In this document: positions 35,591 through 45,065 of the stretch, piece after piece
Numbering within the stretch: position 1 is the stretch's first letter
How the letters are laid out: each line of letters starts with the position of its first letter
Notes under the pieces: generated by a model
Told to the model about the DNA's origin: nothing
Seen by the model: only the letters and a program-made list of their open reading frames with translations
Databases searched by the model: none
Source of the DNA: Qipengyuania citrea
GTDB taxonomy: Bacteria > Pseudomonadota > Alphaproteobacteria > Sphingomonadales > Sphingomonadaceae
Length of the DNA stretch: 64,000 bases
Direction: 5' to 3'
NCBI RefSeq assembly: GCF_009828015.1
Contig: NZ_WTYG01000003.1
Location: 186,001 to 250,000 of the forward strand
Translations under genes and position numbers: made by a program

Positions 35591-35608
35591 TTAGCGGCCA
35601 GCCAGCCC

Positions 35609-37573
35609 TCACCCACCCGCGTGGTAGAAATCATACACCTGCTGCGCCACCCCCGCACTGATACCCGGCGCGCGTTTGAGGTCGTCCAGCGCCGCGGCCC
35701 TGACCTTCCCAGCCGTGCCGAAATGCAGCAGCAGCGCGCGTTTGCGGGCCGGGCCGATACCCGGGATTTCGTCGAGCGGTGAGGCGGTGATCGCGCGGCT
35801 GCGTTTGGCGCGGTGGGCGCCGATGGCGTAGCGGTGGACTTCGTCGCGCAGCGTCTGGAGATAGAACAGCAGCGGCGAATTGACCGGCAGCGTCTTTTCG
35901 CGCCCGTCGGGAAAATGGAACACCTCGCGCCCCTCGCGCCCGTGATACGGGCCCTTGGCGATGGCGATCAGCGGGACGTCCTCGATCCCCATTTCCTCCA
36001 GCGTGTCGCGCACGCTCGACATCTGCCCCTTCCCGCCATCGATCAGCACCAGATCGGGCCAGATCGCCTCGTGCCCCTTGCCCTCGGTGCGCGCGTCGAG
36101 ATCGCGGCCCGCTTCGGCCAGCTTGCGGAAGCGGCGTTCCATCACTTCACGCATCATGGCGAAATCGTCATTGGTCTGCGCGGTCTTGATGTTGAACTTG
36201 CGGTACTGGCCCTTCTCGAAGCCTTCGGGGCTGGCGACGACCATCGCGCCCAGCGCCTTGTCGCCCTGGATATGGCTGTTGTCGTAGACCTCGATCCGCT
36301 GCGGGACCTCTTCCAGTTCGAGGAATTCGGTGAGGTCACGCAGCACCTTGGCCTTGGTCCCGGTTTCGGCCAGCCGCCGCTCGAGCGCCTCGACTGCATT
36401 GCGGCTCGCCTGCTGCATCAGCTTGCGCCGCGTGCCGCGCTGCGGGATCGAGATCGCCACGCCGTGCCCCGCCTTTTCGCACAGCGCCTCGGCGACGAGG
36501 TCCTGTTCGGGCAAGGCGCGGTCGACGAGGATGGTGCGCGGCGGCGGCACTTCCTCGTAGAATTGCAGCAGCACATCGGAGAGCACCTCTTCCTTCTCGA
36601 GCTCGCCCGTGTTGCGCGGATAGAAGGTGCGGTGGCCCCAGTTCTGCCCGCCGCGGATGAAGAAGGCCTGCACCCCAACCTGACCGCCCTTGGCGGCCAG
36701 CGCGAAGACATCGGCATCGCCCACGCCTTGCGCGTTGATCGCCTGGCTGCCCTGGATGAAGGTCGCAGCGCGCAGCCGGTCGCGCAGGATCGCGGCGGTC
36801 TCGAAATCGAGCTCCTCCGCCGCCTTCGCCATCTGCTTTTCGAGATCCTGCTGCACCGCGCTCGACTTGCCGCCGAGGAAGTCCTTCGCCTCGCGCACCA
36901 GTTTCTCGTACCCCGGCTCGTCGATCCGGCCGACGCAGGGCGCGCTGCAGCGCTTGATCTGGTAGAGCAGGCAGGGCCGGTCGCGATTGTTGAAGAAACT
37001 GTCGGTGCAGCTGCGCAGCAGGAACAGTTTCTGCAGCGCGTTGAGCGTCTTGTTCACGCTGCCCGCGCTGGCGAAGGGGCCGTAGTAATTGCCCTTGGCC
37101 TTGCGCGCGCCGCGATGCTTGGTGATGCGCGGGAAGGCGTGGTCGGCGCGCAGCAGGATGAAGGGGAAGCTCTTGTCGTCGCGCAGCAGCACGTTGAACG
37201 GCGGGCGGTAGCGCTTGATCAGCTGCGCTTCGAGCAGCAGCGCTTCGGCCTCCGAATTGGTGACCACGATTTCCATCGCGCGGCACTGGCTGATCATCCG
37301 CTGGATGCGGTTGGTGAGGCCCTTGATTTGCGTGTAATTGGCGACCCGCGCCTTGAGGCTGCGCGCCTTGCCGACATAGAGCACGTCGCCGCGCGCATCG
37401 AGCATCCGGTAGACGCCCGGGCGCGGCTTGAGCGTCTTTACCGTTTCGCGGATCGCGGTGATGCCCGCTTCGAGATCGGGCTGCGCACCGGCCACGGTCT
37501 TGGTGGCGCGGTCCTCGTGGAACCGCTCCTTGCCTCTCGGATCATGCGGGGAACCGGCTTTCGTGCGCGACAT
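35609..37573 (-). CDS. uvrC: Excinuclease ABC subunit C
   Basis: UvrC makes both incisions in nucleotide excision repair once UvrAB has found a lesion. The protein has 654 residues from the ATG at 37571-37573. The N-terminal GIY-YIG nuclease has PGVYRML and VLYVGKA. The UVR motif has EKQMAKAAEELDFETAAILRDRL. The C-terminal RNase H-like nuclease has VYDNSHIQG and DLVLIDGGKGQ, with the catalytic Asp residues, and helix-hairpin-helix motifs (DEIPGIGPARKRALL) end the chain. All domains are intact. It is divergent from the permease gene, with 64 bases between the starts. Confidence 0.96.
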   Translation of the reverse strand: MSRTKAGSPHDPRGKERFHEDRATKTVAGAQPDLEAGITAIRETVKTLKPRPGVYRMLDARGDVLYVGKARSLKARVANYTQIKGLTNRIQRMISQCRAMEIVVTNSEAEALLLEAQLIKRYRPPFNVLLRDDKSFPFILLRADHAFPRITKHRGARKAKGNYYGPFASAGSVNKTLNALQKLFLLRSCTDSFFNNRDRPCLLYQIKRCSAPCVGRIDEPGYEKLVREAKDFLGGKSSAVQQDLEKQMAKAAEELDFETAAILRDRLRAATFIQGSQAINAQGVGDADVFALAAKGGQVGVQAFFIRGGQNWGHRTFYPRNTGELEKEEVLSDVLLQFYEEVPPPRTILVDRALPEQDLVAEALCEKAGHGVAISIPQRGTRRKLMQQASRNAVEALERRLAETGTKAKVLRDLTEFLELEEVPQRIEVYDNSHIQGDKALGAMVVASPEGFEKGQYRKFNIKTAQTNDDFAMMREVMERRFRKLAEAGRDLDARTEGKGHEAIWPDLVLIDGGKGQMSSVRDTLEEMGIEDVPLIAIAKGPYHGREGREVFHFPDGREKTLPVNSPLLFYLQTLRDEVHRYAIGAHRAKRSRAITASPLDEIPGIGPARKRALLLHFGTAGKVRAAALDDLKRAPGISAGVAQQVYDFYHAGG

Positions 37574-37637
37574 GCAAGGGGAGATAGTGTGCCGCATCGG
37601 CTTGTGCAAAGCCGGTTTTGCCGCCATCCCCCGGGCG

Positions 37638-38921
37638 ATGGACCCAACCAAAATTGCACCGCCGCGCACGGTCGGCTTCTGGGGCACCTCGCTGTTCCCG
37701 CTCAACGGGATGATCGGCGCGGGGATTTTCGCGCTGCCCGCAGTGCTGGTGGCGGCAGTGGGCAACTTCGCCCCATGGATGATGCTGGTCGGCGGGATCC
37801 TCTTCCTGCCGCTGGCGCTGTGCTACGCCTGGATGGCCACCCGGTTCGAGCATAGCGGTGGATCGGTGCTTTATGGCGAGGCCGCCTTCGGGCGGTTCGT
37901 CGGCTTCCAGGCCGGCTGGGCGCGCTATGCCAGCGCGATCGTGACCGCGGCGGCGAACATGCATGTGATGGTCGCCTATCTAGCCGCGCTGTTCCCCGGA
38001 CTGGCGGGGCCGGTCGCCTCGCCCGTCGCGGTGGCGGTGGGGCTGGCGCTGATTACCGCGATCAATCTCTACGGCATGCGCGCCTCGGTCGGCGCGCTGG
38101 GCGTGATGACCGCGATCAAGCTGCTGCCGCTGGGCGCGCTGATCTTGTCGGCCTTCTTCGCGGGCAGCGAGATGGGGGCGGTGACGCTGCCGCAGTTCAG
38201 CCAGGTCGAGACGGTCATCCTGCTGACCTTCTATGCCTTCATCGGCTTCGAGGGCGTGGTCGAGGCGGCGGGCGAGTTCAAGCATCCCAAGCGCGACGTC
38301 CCGCTGTCGATCGTGACCATGGTGAGCGGGGTAACGCTGCTCTACATGGCGATCATCTGGGCCTTCATCGCGATCGGCCCCCAGTTCGCGGGCGAGGACA
38401 ATGCGCTGGCGGGCGTGGCCGGTGCCTCGATGGGGCAGATCGGGTCGCTCGCGATCGTCGTCGCGGCCAGCTTCAGCATCGGGGCGAACAATTTCGCCAG
38501 CGGCGTGGCGCAGCCGCGGCTGATGTACGGCATGGCCGAGCGCGGCATGCTCCCGCGGTGGTTCGAATATGTCCACCCGCGCTTCCTTACCCCGTTCAAC
38601 GCGATCCTGTTCTACGGCGTGGCGGCAATGCTGTTCGGCCTGTGGGAAGGCTTCGAAGTGCTGGCGATCGCGGGCACGCTGGTGCGGCTGGTGACCTATG
38701 TCGTGACCAGCTGCGCGCTGCCGGTGCTCGAACACCGCGAGGGGCGGATCGACCCGCTGCACCTGTTCTGCGTAATCTTCGCGGTGGCCAGCTCGCTGTT
38801 CATCGCGGCGCAGGCGCAGACGCAGTCGTGGCTGGTGTTCGGCGGGCTGCTGGTGGTGGGCACGCTGCTCTATTTCATCGCGGCGCGCCAGAAGCCCGAG
38901 TATCCGCTCGACGAGGCATAG
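37638..38921 (+). CDS. APC-superfamily amino acid permease
   Basis: The 427-residue inner-membrane transporter has about 12 helices. The first helix has the unwound LNGMIGAGIFALPA motif that binds the amino/carboxyl group in the APC fold. Helix 6 has TFYAFIGFEGVVEAAGEFKHPKRDVP, the signature of APC permeases. Substrate and coupling ion cannot be read. Its stop abuts the ATG of the flavoprotein gene (no gap), so the two are co-transcribed. Confidence 0.9.
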   Translation: MDPTKIAPPRTVGFWGTSLFPLNGMIGAGIFALPAVLVAAVGNFAPWMMLVGGILFLPLALCYAWMATRFEHSGGSVLYGEAAFGRFVGFQAGWARYASAIVTAAANMHVMVAYLAALFPGLAGPVASPVAVAVGLALITAINLYGMRASVGALGVMTAIKLLPLGALILSAFFAGSEMGAVTLPQFSQVETVILLTFYAFIGFEGVVEAAGEFKHPKRDVPLSIVTMVSGVTLLYMAIIWAFIAIGPQFAGEDNALAGVAGASMGQIGSLAIVVAASFSIGANNFASGVAQPRLMYGMAERGMLPRWFEYVHPRFLTPFNAILFYGVAAMLFGLWEGFEVLAIAGTLVRLVTYVVTSCALPVLEHREGRIDPLHLFCVIFAVASSLFIAAQAQTQSWLVFGGLLVVGTLLYFIAARQKPEYPLDEA

Positions 38922-40094
38922 ATGGCCGAGGATTTCGATGCGATCGTCCTGGGCGCCGGCGCGGCGGGGCTGATGTGTGCGGCGCGTGCGGGGCAGCGCG
39001 GGCGCCGCGTGCTGCTGCTCGAACGCGCGGCGACACCGGGCAAGAAGATCCTGATCTCGGGCGGCGGGCGCTGCAATTTCACCAATATCGGTGCGGGTCC
39101 GGCCAATTACCTGTCGGCCAATCCGCATTTCGCCAAGTCGGCGCTGGCGCGCTACACCGCGCGCGATTTCCTCGCATTGGTCGAAAGCCATGGCATCGCC
39201 TGGCACGAAAAGACCCTCGGCCAGCTGTTCTGCGACGGGTCGGCCAAGGAGATCGTTGCCATGCTGCTGGAGGAATGCGCGAAGGGCGAGGTAGACCTGC
39301 GCTGCGGCGAGGAAATCGCCTCGGTCGAACAGGCCGGCGGGTTCACCGTCACCACGCCATCGGGCAGGTTTCGCGCGCCTTCGCTGGTGATAGCCACCGG
39401 CGGACCCTCGATCCCCAAGATGGGCGCAAGCGGCTATGCCTATGACCTCGCGCGGCAGTTCGGTCTCAAGGTGGTCGAGCCGCGCCCGGCGCTGGTGCCG
39501 CTGACGCTGGGCGGCGAGGAAGTGCTGTTCCGCGACATCTCCGGGGTTTCCGCGCCGGTGGTGACCAGCGCGGGGAAGGCGCGCTTTGCCGAGGCGGCGC
39601 TCTTCACGCACCGCGGGCTGTCGGGTCCCGCGATCCTGCAGGCGAGTTCCTACTGGCGTCCGGGCGAGCCGCTGTTCGTCGATTTCCTGCCCGACGAAAG
39701 CGGCGATTTCCTGCTCGACGCCAAGCGCGCCGCGCCCAGATCGACGCTGCGCGCATGGCTGCGCGAGCGCCTGCCCGCGCGGCTGGCCGATATCCTCGCC
39801 GAGCGGCTGAGGCTGGAAGTCGAGTTCGGCAATGCGCCCGACAAGGCGTTGCGCGGGGCGGGCGGACGGCTGAAGCGCTGGACGTTCCAGCCCAACGGGA
39901 CCGAGGGCTTCGCCAAGGCCGAGGTCACCGTCGGCGGGATCGCCACCGCCGAGCTCTCCTCCAAGACGATGGAAGCCAGGCGCGTGCCCGGTCTCTACGC
40001 CATCGGGGAGGCCGTCGATGTCACCGGCTGGCTGGGCGGCTACAATTTCCAGTGGGCCTGGGCCAGCGGCGTGGCGGCGGGCGAAGCGCTCTAG
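38922..40094 (+). CDS. NAD(P)/FAD-dependent oxidoreductase, HI0933/YhiN family
   Basis: The 390-residue protein has the dinucleotide motif VLGAGAAGLMCAARAG at about 9-24, then the HI0933-specific GKKILISGGGRCNFTNIG at about 40-57, IATGGPSIPKMGASG in the middle, and a C-terminal GEAVDVTGWLGGYNFQWAWASG that closes the FAD site. The family is flavin-binding with no settled substrate. It starts directly after the permease stop. The stop is followed by a hairpin that separates it from the convergent receptor gene. Confidence 0.93.
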   Translation: MAEDFDAIVLGAGAAGLMCAARAGQRGRRVLLLERAATPGKKILISGGGRCNFTNIGAGPANYLSANPHFAKSALARYTARDFLALVESHGIAWHEKTLGQLFCDGSAKEIVAMLLEECAKGEVDLRCGEEIASVEQAGGFTVTTPSGRFRAPSLVIATGGPSIPKMGASGYAYDLARQFGLKVVEPRPALVPLTLGGEEVLFRDISGVSAPVVTSAGKARFAEAALFTHRGLSGPAILQASSYWRPGEPLFVDFLPDESGDFLLDAKRAAPRSTLRAWLRERLPARLADILAERLRLEVEFGNAPDKALRGAGGRLKRWTFQPNGTEGFAKAEVTVGGIATAELSSKTMEARRVPGLYAIGEAVDVTGWLGGYNFQWAWASGVAAGEAL

Positions 40095-40097
40095 CCG

Positions 40098-40125
40098 GAT
40101 TGCCCGCCCCCCGTCGCGGGCAATC
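40098..40125. terminator. Perfect 10-bp hairpin between convergent genes
   Basis: GATTGCCCGC (40098-40107) and GCGGGCAATC (40116-40125) pair perfectly over an 8-base loop, between the flavoprotein stop (40094) and the stop of the convergent TonB receptor (40124-40126). There is no T-run, but position and symmetry fit a bidirectional transcription stop or 3'-end stabiliser. Confidence 0.5.
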
Positions 40126-43066
40126 AGAAGACCTTCCGGAACTCGATCTCGAACGTCCGGCCGAGCGGGTCGACCAGCCACGGCTGGTAGCTCAGCGGGA
40201 CCGTGCCGGTTTCGTCGGTCACGCGCTGCTGCGCGTCGAACAGATTGTCCACTCGCAGCGAGAGCCGTGCGCCCTTGAGGAAGCCGGGATTGTCGCCCGC
40301 CAGCCACTGCTGCTGTTCGAGGTTCATGAACAACCGCAAGTCGAAGGTCGCAAGGTCGTGGAAGCTGAGGTTGTCGACCTGCGATCCGCTGGCGTAGTTG
40401 GCCGACAGGCGCGCGCCGAGGCCGTTGTGGAACAGCCCGCCTTCCATCGTGACATTGTGCCGGTTCACACCGCTGCCGCTGAGCGCATCGCCGCCCAGCA
40501 GGTCGAGCTGCGGGATGCCGTTGGCGATGACCGCGTAATTCTCCAGCTCGATCGTGTGATAGACCGAAAGGTTCCAGCGTCCCTGTCCGCCACCGGGGCC
40601 ACCAGAACCACCGCCACGACCGCGCCCGCCGCCGCCGCGCGTTTCACCGCCCGCAGCCGGCGATTCGCCCGCGTCGCTGCCCTCACCGCCGGGACCGCGT
40701 TCGCCGCCGGGGGCTGCACAGACGCGCGCACGAAGCTGGTTGAGCCGCTCGGGATCGACCTGGCCGTCGGGGCCCGCCAGCCGCTCGCGCACGCGTTCCG
40801 GCAGAGCCGCGAGGTCGACCGGAGTCGAGGCGGCGGGATCGGCCGGATTCCAGCCGGTGCACAGCCGTATGCGCGCGGCCTCCATCTCTTCGCGGGCCTG
40901 CATCCCGTCGGCGCTGCAAATCCGCTCGCGCGCCTGTGCGACACGCTCCGGGTCGACCTCGCCATTCTCGCCGCGCAGGCGCTGCTGCATCCGTTCGGGC
41001 AGTTGCGAGATATCGGGCTGGCCCTCGGATGAGCAGAACTGTTCGCGCAGTTGCTGGAAGCGCGCGCGATCGCTGGTCCCGCCTCCCGGCCCTTGTCCCT
41101 GCCCCTGACTTTGCGCGCCCGAACCTGCGGCTGCAGACGCGATCCGCGCCATCATCCCGCCGCGCCCACTGCGCGAGCCGCCCTCCGATTCCGAGCCGAC
41201 GCGGCCGAAGAAATTGAAGCCATACCGGATGCGCGACGAGCCGCGCTCGGCAAAGGTCACTGCGCGCCGGTCAAGCTCGACCAGCTGGCCGTTCTCGCGC
41301 GTGACCCGATCGGGGAATGCCGCCTCGATTGCGGGGGTCAGCAGCGGGAAGCTTTCGGTCACGTCGTCCGACCGGTTGCGGACATATTCGACGCGGAAGT
41401 TCGACCGGTCGAACAGGTCGAAATCGTAGGAGGCCGCCAGCTTGATGTCGCGCTGGGTCTCCGCCAGCAGATCGGGATTGCCCCCGGTGACCACATTGGC
41501 GAGCACGGTGTCACCGGTCGTGAAATCGTAGACCGGGACGTTCAGGTCGACGATCTGCGGGTTGCCGAGCTGCGCGATCCCCGGGGCCTGTTCGCGCACG
41601 CTGTAGCTGGCCTGCAGCGAGAGGCTGTCGGATGGGCGCCAGTTGAGCCCCGCGTTCCAATTGGTCAGCAGCCCGAAGTCCGACAGGTCCTCGACCCCGC
41701 CGCCGAGATCGAGCGTCAGCTCGCCCAGCGGCGCGAGAAAGCCCTCGCGCGCGCTGGCGAGCGGGATGGCCAGGTTGAGCCCCGCCAGCAATTCGCGGCG
41801 ATCGAGCGAGGTTTCGACGCCGGGATTGCGCGTGTCCTCGCTGTCGATCCCGTCGAGGTTGAAACCTGTTTTCGCAGTGACGTTCACCTCGCCGCTGGGC
41901 AGGAGGATCGGTCGCCCGGTCAATGTCAGGAGGCTGTCGAGCGTGTAGGTCCTGCTGTCGGCCTGCTCGATACCGCCGGCCGCCAGCGGACCGAGATCGC
42001 CCGCAATGTCGATTTCACCCGCGGCGGCAGCCGCAACGAGCGCGGCGGTATCGCGTCGCTGATCGGTCCACGTGGTGTTCCACCCGCGGGTCGCATCCAC
42101 CGTAAGCGCGAGATCCCAATCGTCGATCGGGGCGTTGAACGAACTGCCGAGCGAGGCGGTGGTCGACCTGGTCCGCCGCGTGATCGGGTCGTCGTCGATC
42201 GCGCGCAGCTGCGAATTCCCGTCCGGATCGGTCAGCAGGACCGTATCGAGACCCGAGAGCGAGCGCGAGAAACTGCGGTCGAGATTGGCGTTGACCGACA
42301 GGCTTGGCACGCGTGCGCCCTCGCCGAAGGTGGTGTTCCAGGTGGTTTCGAGTTCGATGCCCTCGCTGTCGGAGGCGAGGCTGCGGAACTCGGCCGGATC
42401 GGGATCGCTCGCTACGGTGGGCGTGTTGCTTGTGGTCTGGATGATATCGCGCTCGGCCTCGGACAGCAGCGACGAGCTGTTGAATTCGGCACCGAACAGC
42501 AGGCGGTCTCCGCCATTGATGGTGAGCTGCGAATATTCGACCTCGCCGTTCGACCGGCCTCCGCGCGTGGGCTGGCCGTATTCGAGTTCGACCTCGCGGC
42601 TGGAAAAATTGTCCTTGAGGATGAAGTTGATCACACGCTGGTCGGCGGGATAGCCATATTGCAGCGCGACCTCCTCGGGGAAGACCTGCACCTTCACGAT
42701 TGCCTCGGGAGGATAGCGGCGGAATTCGCGAAAGCCCGAGACACGGCGACCGTTGACGAGGAACACGGGACGCCCGCTGCCACGGCCGCTGGCCGAACCG
42801 GTCTGCGGCGCCAGCTGTTCGACCAGATCGGCCAGCGAATCCGCGCCATAAGCGGCGATATCGTCTTCATCGAGTTCGACCACCGGCGGAACCTCGGTTT
42901 CGACTTCGCCGCGGATGCGTTCGCCGGTCACGATGATCGCGTTCTCGGGCAGCGCCTCGCCCCCGGTGCCGCCCTGGCCGGTGGCGGGCGCCGCGTCCTG
43001 GGCATGGCCCGGCGCGGCAAGGGCGATGGTCAGCGCAAGTGCGGATATGCGGGTGAGAAATTGCAT
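40124..43066 (-). CDS. TonB-dependent receptor with a large Cys/Gly-rich insertion in the barrel
   Basis: The 980-residue outer-membrane protein has a signal peptide ending GHAQ (about residue 23). The TonB-box-like AIIVTGERI (43-51) precedes a plug with LADLVEQLAPQTG, PVFLVNGRRVSGF and VIKFIL-like VINFILKDNF. The barrel ends in FRKVF. Residues about 624-829 do not look like barrel. They hold a Gly/Ser linker, two related helical repeats each with LPER...RL.G..G.VDPER..Q.R.R.C (about 689-718 and 755-784), four Cys (678, 717, 736, 783) and a Gly/Arg-rich stretch, after which barrel strands resume (WNLSVYHTIEL). The ligand is unknown. Confidence 0.9.
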   Translation of the reverse strand: MQFLTRISALALTIALAAPGHAQDAAPATGQGGTGGEALPENAIIVTGERIRGEVETEVPPVVELDEDDIAAYGADSLADLVEQLAPQTGSASGRGSGRPVFLVNGRRVSGFREFRRYPPEAIVKVQVFPEEVALQYGYPADQRVINFILKDNFSSREVELEYGQPTRGGRSNGEVEYSQLTINGGDRLLFGAEFNSSSLLSEAERDIIQTTSNTPTVASDPDPAEFRSLASDSEGIELETTWNTTFGEGARVPSLSVNANLDRSFSRSLSGLDTVLLTDPDGNSQLRAIDDDPITRRTRSTTASLGSSFNAPIDDWDLALTVDATRGWNTTWTDQRRDTAALVAAAAAGEIDIAGDLGPLAAGGIEQADSRTYTLDSLLTLTGRPILLPSGEVNVTAKTGFNLDGIDSEDTRNPGVETSLDRRELLAGLNLAIPLASAREGFLAPLGELTLDLGGGVEDLSDFGLLTNWNAGLNWRPSDSLSLQASYSVREQAPGIAQLGNPQIVDLNVPVYDFTTGDTVLANVVTGGNPDLLAETQRDIKLAASYDFDLFDRSNFRVEYVRNRSDDVTESFPLLTPAIEAAFPDRVTRENGQLVELDRRAVTFAERGSSRIRYGFNFFGRVGSESEGGSRSGRGGMMARIASAAAGSGAQSQGQGQGPGGGTSDRARFQQLREQFCSSEGQPDISQLPERMQQRLRGENGEVDPERVAQARERICSADGMQAREEMEAARIRLCTGWNPADPAASTPVDLAALPERVRERLAGPDGQVDPERLNQLRARVCAAPGGERGPGGEGSDAGESPAAGGETRGGGGRGRGGGSGGPGGGQGRWNLSVYHTIELENYAVIANGIPQLDLLGGDALSGSGVNRHNVTMEGGLFHNGLGARLSANYASGSQVDNLSFHDLATFDLRLFMNLEQQQWLAGDNPGFLKGARLSLRVDNLFDAQQRVTDETGTVPLSYQPWLVDPLGRTFEIEFRKVF

Positions 43067-43273
43067 GGCAGGTTTCGCGGTCCTCAATCGTGGTCTCGTG
43101 TCCGCCCCCTCACCCGGTCCTGAAGCAGCTCAGGCGGGCGAGCAACAATCCTTGCGTAACAAAGTGTCGCAGCAGACTTGCACCGCGATTAACGTCTGCC
43201 ACTTCCCTTTCTCACCCACTGAGGCTATGGGCGCGCGATACAAATCGTCCAACGACACGATCCAAGGAAATAC

Positions 43274-43519
43274 ATGGCGAAAGAAGAACTTCTCGAAATG
43301 CGCGGCAAGGTGGTTGAACTGCTGCCCAATGCGATGTTCCGCGTCGAGCTCGAGAACGGCCATGAAGTGCTCGGCCATACGGCCGGCAAGATGCGCAAGA
43401 ACCGTATCCGCGTGCTGGTGGGCGACGAAGTGCTCTGCGAACTCACGCCCTACGACCTGACCAAGGCGCGCATCACCTACCGCTTCATGCCCGGTCGCGG
43501 CGGCCCCGGCCCGCAGTAA
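43274..43519 (+). CDS. infA: Translation initiation factor IF-1
   Basis: IF-1 binds the ribosomal A site during initiation. The 81-residue S1/OB-fold protein begins [20 protein letters not shown] and has the family motif [17 protein letters not shown] short Gly/Pro tail (PGRGGPGPQ) is an alphaproteobacterial feature. An aaggaa Shine-Dalgarno is 7 bases upstream. maf follows after 6 bases, then RNase E/G and yacG. The 207-base gap before it (43067-43273) shows no gene. Confidence 0.97.
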   Translation: MAKEELLEMRGKVVELLPNAMFRVELENGHEVLGHTAGKMRKNRIRVLVGDEVLCELTPYDLTKARITYRFMPGRGGPGPQ

Positions 43520-43525
43520 CGGCAC

Positions 43526-44101
43526 GTGGGCCAGCCCACACTCATCCTCGCATCGGCCAGTCCCCGCAGGCGCGAACTCATCGCGCGCCTCGGCGTGGAG
43601 CCGGCTGCGATCAATCCTGCCGATATCGATGAAACCCCGCTCGCTGGCGAACTGCCGCGCGACTATGCCACCCGCATGGCCCGCGAAAAGGCCGCAGCCG
43701 CGGCCTCGGACGATAGCCACGTCCTGGCCGGGGATACGGTGGTCTGCGCCGGTCGGCGGATCCTGCCCAAGGCAGAGGACGAGGCGACCGCGCGGCGCTG
43801 TCTCGAACTGCTGTCGGGCCGCCGCCACCGCGTGCTGTCCGCGATCGCGCTGCGCGCCCCCGACGGCAGGCTGCGCGAACGGCTGAGCGAGACGGTGGTG
43901 ATCTTCAAGCGCCTCTCGACCGACGAGATCGACGCCTATCTCGCCAGCGACGAGTGGGAAGGCAAGGCGGGCGGCTATGCCATCCAGGGGATCGCCGAAG
44001 GGCTGATCCGCCGGATCCAGGGCAGCCATTCGGGCGTGGTCGGCCTGCCGCTCTACGAAACGCGCACGCTGCTCAAATCCGCCGGGTTCGACCTTGCCTG
44101 A
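43526..44101 (+). CDS. maf: Maf family nucleotide pyrophosphatase
   Basis: The 191-residue Maf protein has the phosphate-loop ILASASPRRRELI at the N-terminus, LAGDTVVCAG (catalytic Asp) at about 68-77 and EWEGKAGGYAIQGIAEG at about 142-158, the mark of the YhdE-type dTTP/UTP pyrophosphatases. Such enzymes clear modified or canonical dNTPs. The start is the GTG at 43526, only 6 bases after infA, so they are co-transcribed. The stop lies 8 bases inside the next gene. Confidence 0.93.
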   Translation: MGQPTLILASASPRRRELIARLGVEPAAINPADIDETPLAGELPRDYATRMAREKAAAAASDDSHVLAGDTVVCAGRRILPKAEDEATARRCLELLSGRRHRVLSAIALRAPDGRLRERLSETVVIFKRLSTDEIDAYLASDEWEGKAGGYAIQGIAEGLIRRIQGSHSGVVGLPLYETRTLLKSAGFDLA

Positions 44102-45065
44102 CTGGCTGGTCGAGCATGGCATCGGCGAAAGCCGTGCCCTGCTGGTCGAAGGCGATGACATCCTCGCCGCCAGGCTGCGCTGGCCGGGCGATTTGCCAGT
44201 CGGCAGCCGGGCACAGGCAGTGCTGGTATCCAAGCCCGCCGGCCGCAGCCGCGGCCTCGCGCGGATGGCCAATGGTACCGAGCTAATGGTCGACCGCATT
44301 CCCGCCCATTGCAACGAAGGCGCGGCGGTGCCGCTGGTCGTCACGCGCGCGGCGATCGCCGAACGCGGACGGTTCAAGCGTGCGCAGGCGCGGGTGGTCG
44401 AGGACACGGACAACAGCCCGTCGCAACAGGCGGACGATGTTTTCGCGATGGGCGATACGGTCCGCCGGCTGCCTGCTGGCGCGTGGGAAGAGGTATGGCA
44501 CACTGCGTCTGCGGGCGAGGTCGCGTTCGCCGGCGGCGCGCTGCTGTTCAGCGTGACGCCCGCCATGACGCTGATCGATATCGACGGCGACCGCCCGCCG
44601 CGCGAACTGGCCCTGGCGGCGGTGCCCGAAATCGCGCGCTGGCTGCGCCTGTTCGACCTCGGCGGTTCGATCGGGATCGACTTTCCCACGCTGGCAACAA
44701 AGGCCGATCGCAAGGCCGTGGATGCCGCGCTCGATGCCGCGCTGGGCGGCTGGCCGCACGAGCGGACCGCGATGAACGGCTTCGGTTTCGTCCATATCGT
44801 GGCGCGGCTCGACGGGCCCTCGCTGCTGCACCGCTTTGCCACCGCGCGAATCGGGGCGGCGGCGCGCATGGCGTTGCGACGCGCCGAACTGGTCGAAGGG
44901 CCGGGCGCGACGCTGCTCACCGTCCATCCCGCGGTAAAAGCGAAGCTCAAGCCCGAGTGGCTGTCGGAGCTAGAACGGCGGACCGCGCGCCGGGTGCGGA
45001 TAGAGATCGATCCGGGCCTTGCGATCGAGGCGGCCACCGCCCAGATCGTGGCGCATGACGACTAA
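44094..45065 (+). CDS. Ribonuclease E/G family protein, short form
   Basis: At 323 residues it is much shorter than RNase G. The DNase I-like catalytic core is recognisable: the first Mg-binding Asp in MTLIDIDGD (about 162-164) and the second in GGSIGIDFPTL (Asp196), followed by helices like those of RNase E. The N-terminal S1 domain is poorly conserved and the Zn-link CPxC is absent, so it may act as a monomer. I chose the TTG at 44094, which overlaps maf by 8 bases; no ATG lies nearby. A full-length RNase E is presumably elsewhere. It probably takes part in RNA decay or rRNA trimming. Confidence 0.85.
   Translation: MPDWLVEHGIGESRALLVEGDDILAARLRWPGDLPVGSRAQAVLVSKPAGRSRGLARMANGTELMVDRIPAHCNEGAAVPLVVTRAAIAERGRFKRAQARVVEDTDNSPSQQADDVFAMGDTVRRLPAGAWEEVWHTASAGEVAFAGGALLFSVTPAMTLIDIDGDRPPRELALAAVPEIARWLRLFDLGGSIGIDFPTLATKADRKAVDAALDAALGGWPHERTAMNGFGFVHIVARLDGPSLLHRFATARIGAAARMALRRAELVEGPGATLLTVHPAVKAKLKPEWLSELERRTARRVRIEIDPGLAIEAATAQIVAHDD

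Noticed and set aside
34495..35600. Integron array
   Set aside because: No integrase, no RYYYAAC/GTTRRRY core pair; only short direct repeats. Kept as a cassette-like observation only.
35813..37855. 680-residue open frame on the plus strand across uvrC
   Set aside because: Antisense to uvrC, whose GIY-YIG, UVR and RNase H motifs are intact.
37980..40307. 775-residue open frame on the minus strand across the permease and flavoprotein genes
   Set aside because: Antisense to two recognised genes; composition (Arg/His/Gln-rich) is typical of mirror frames.
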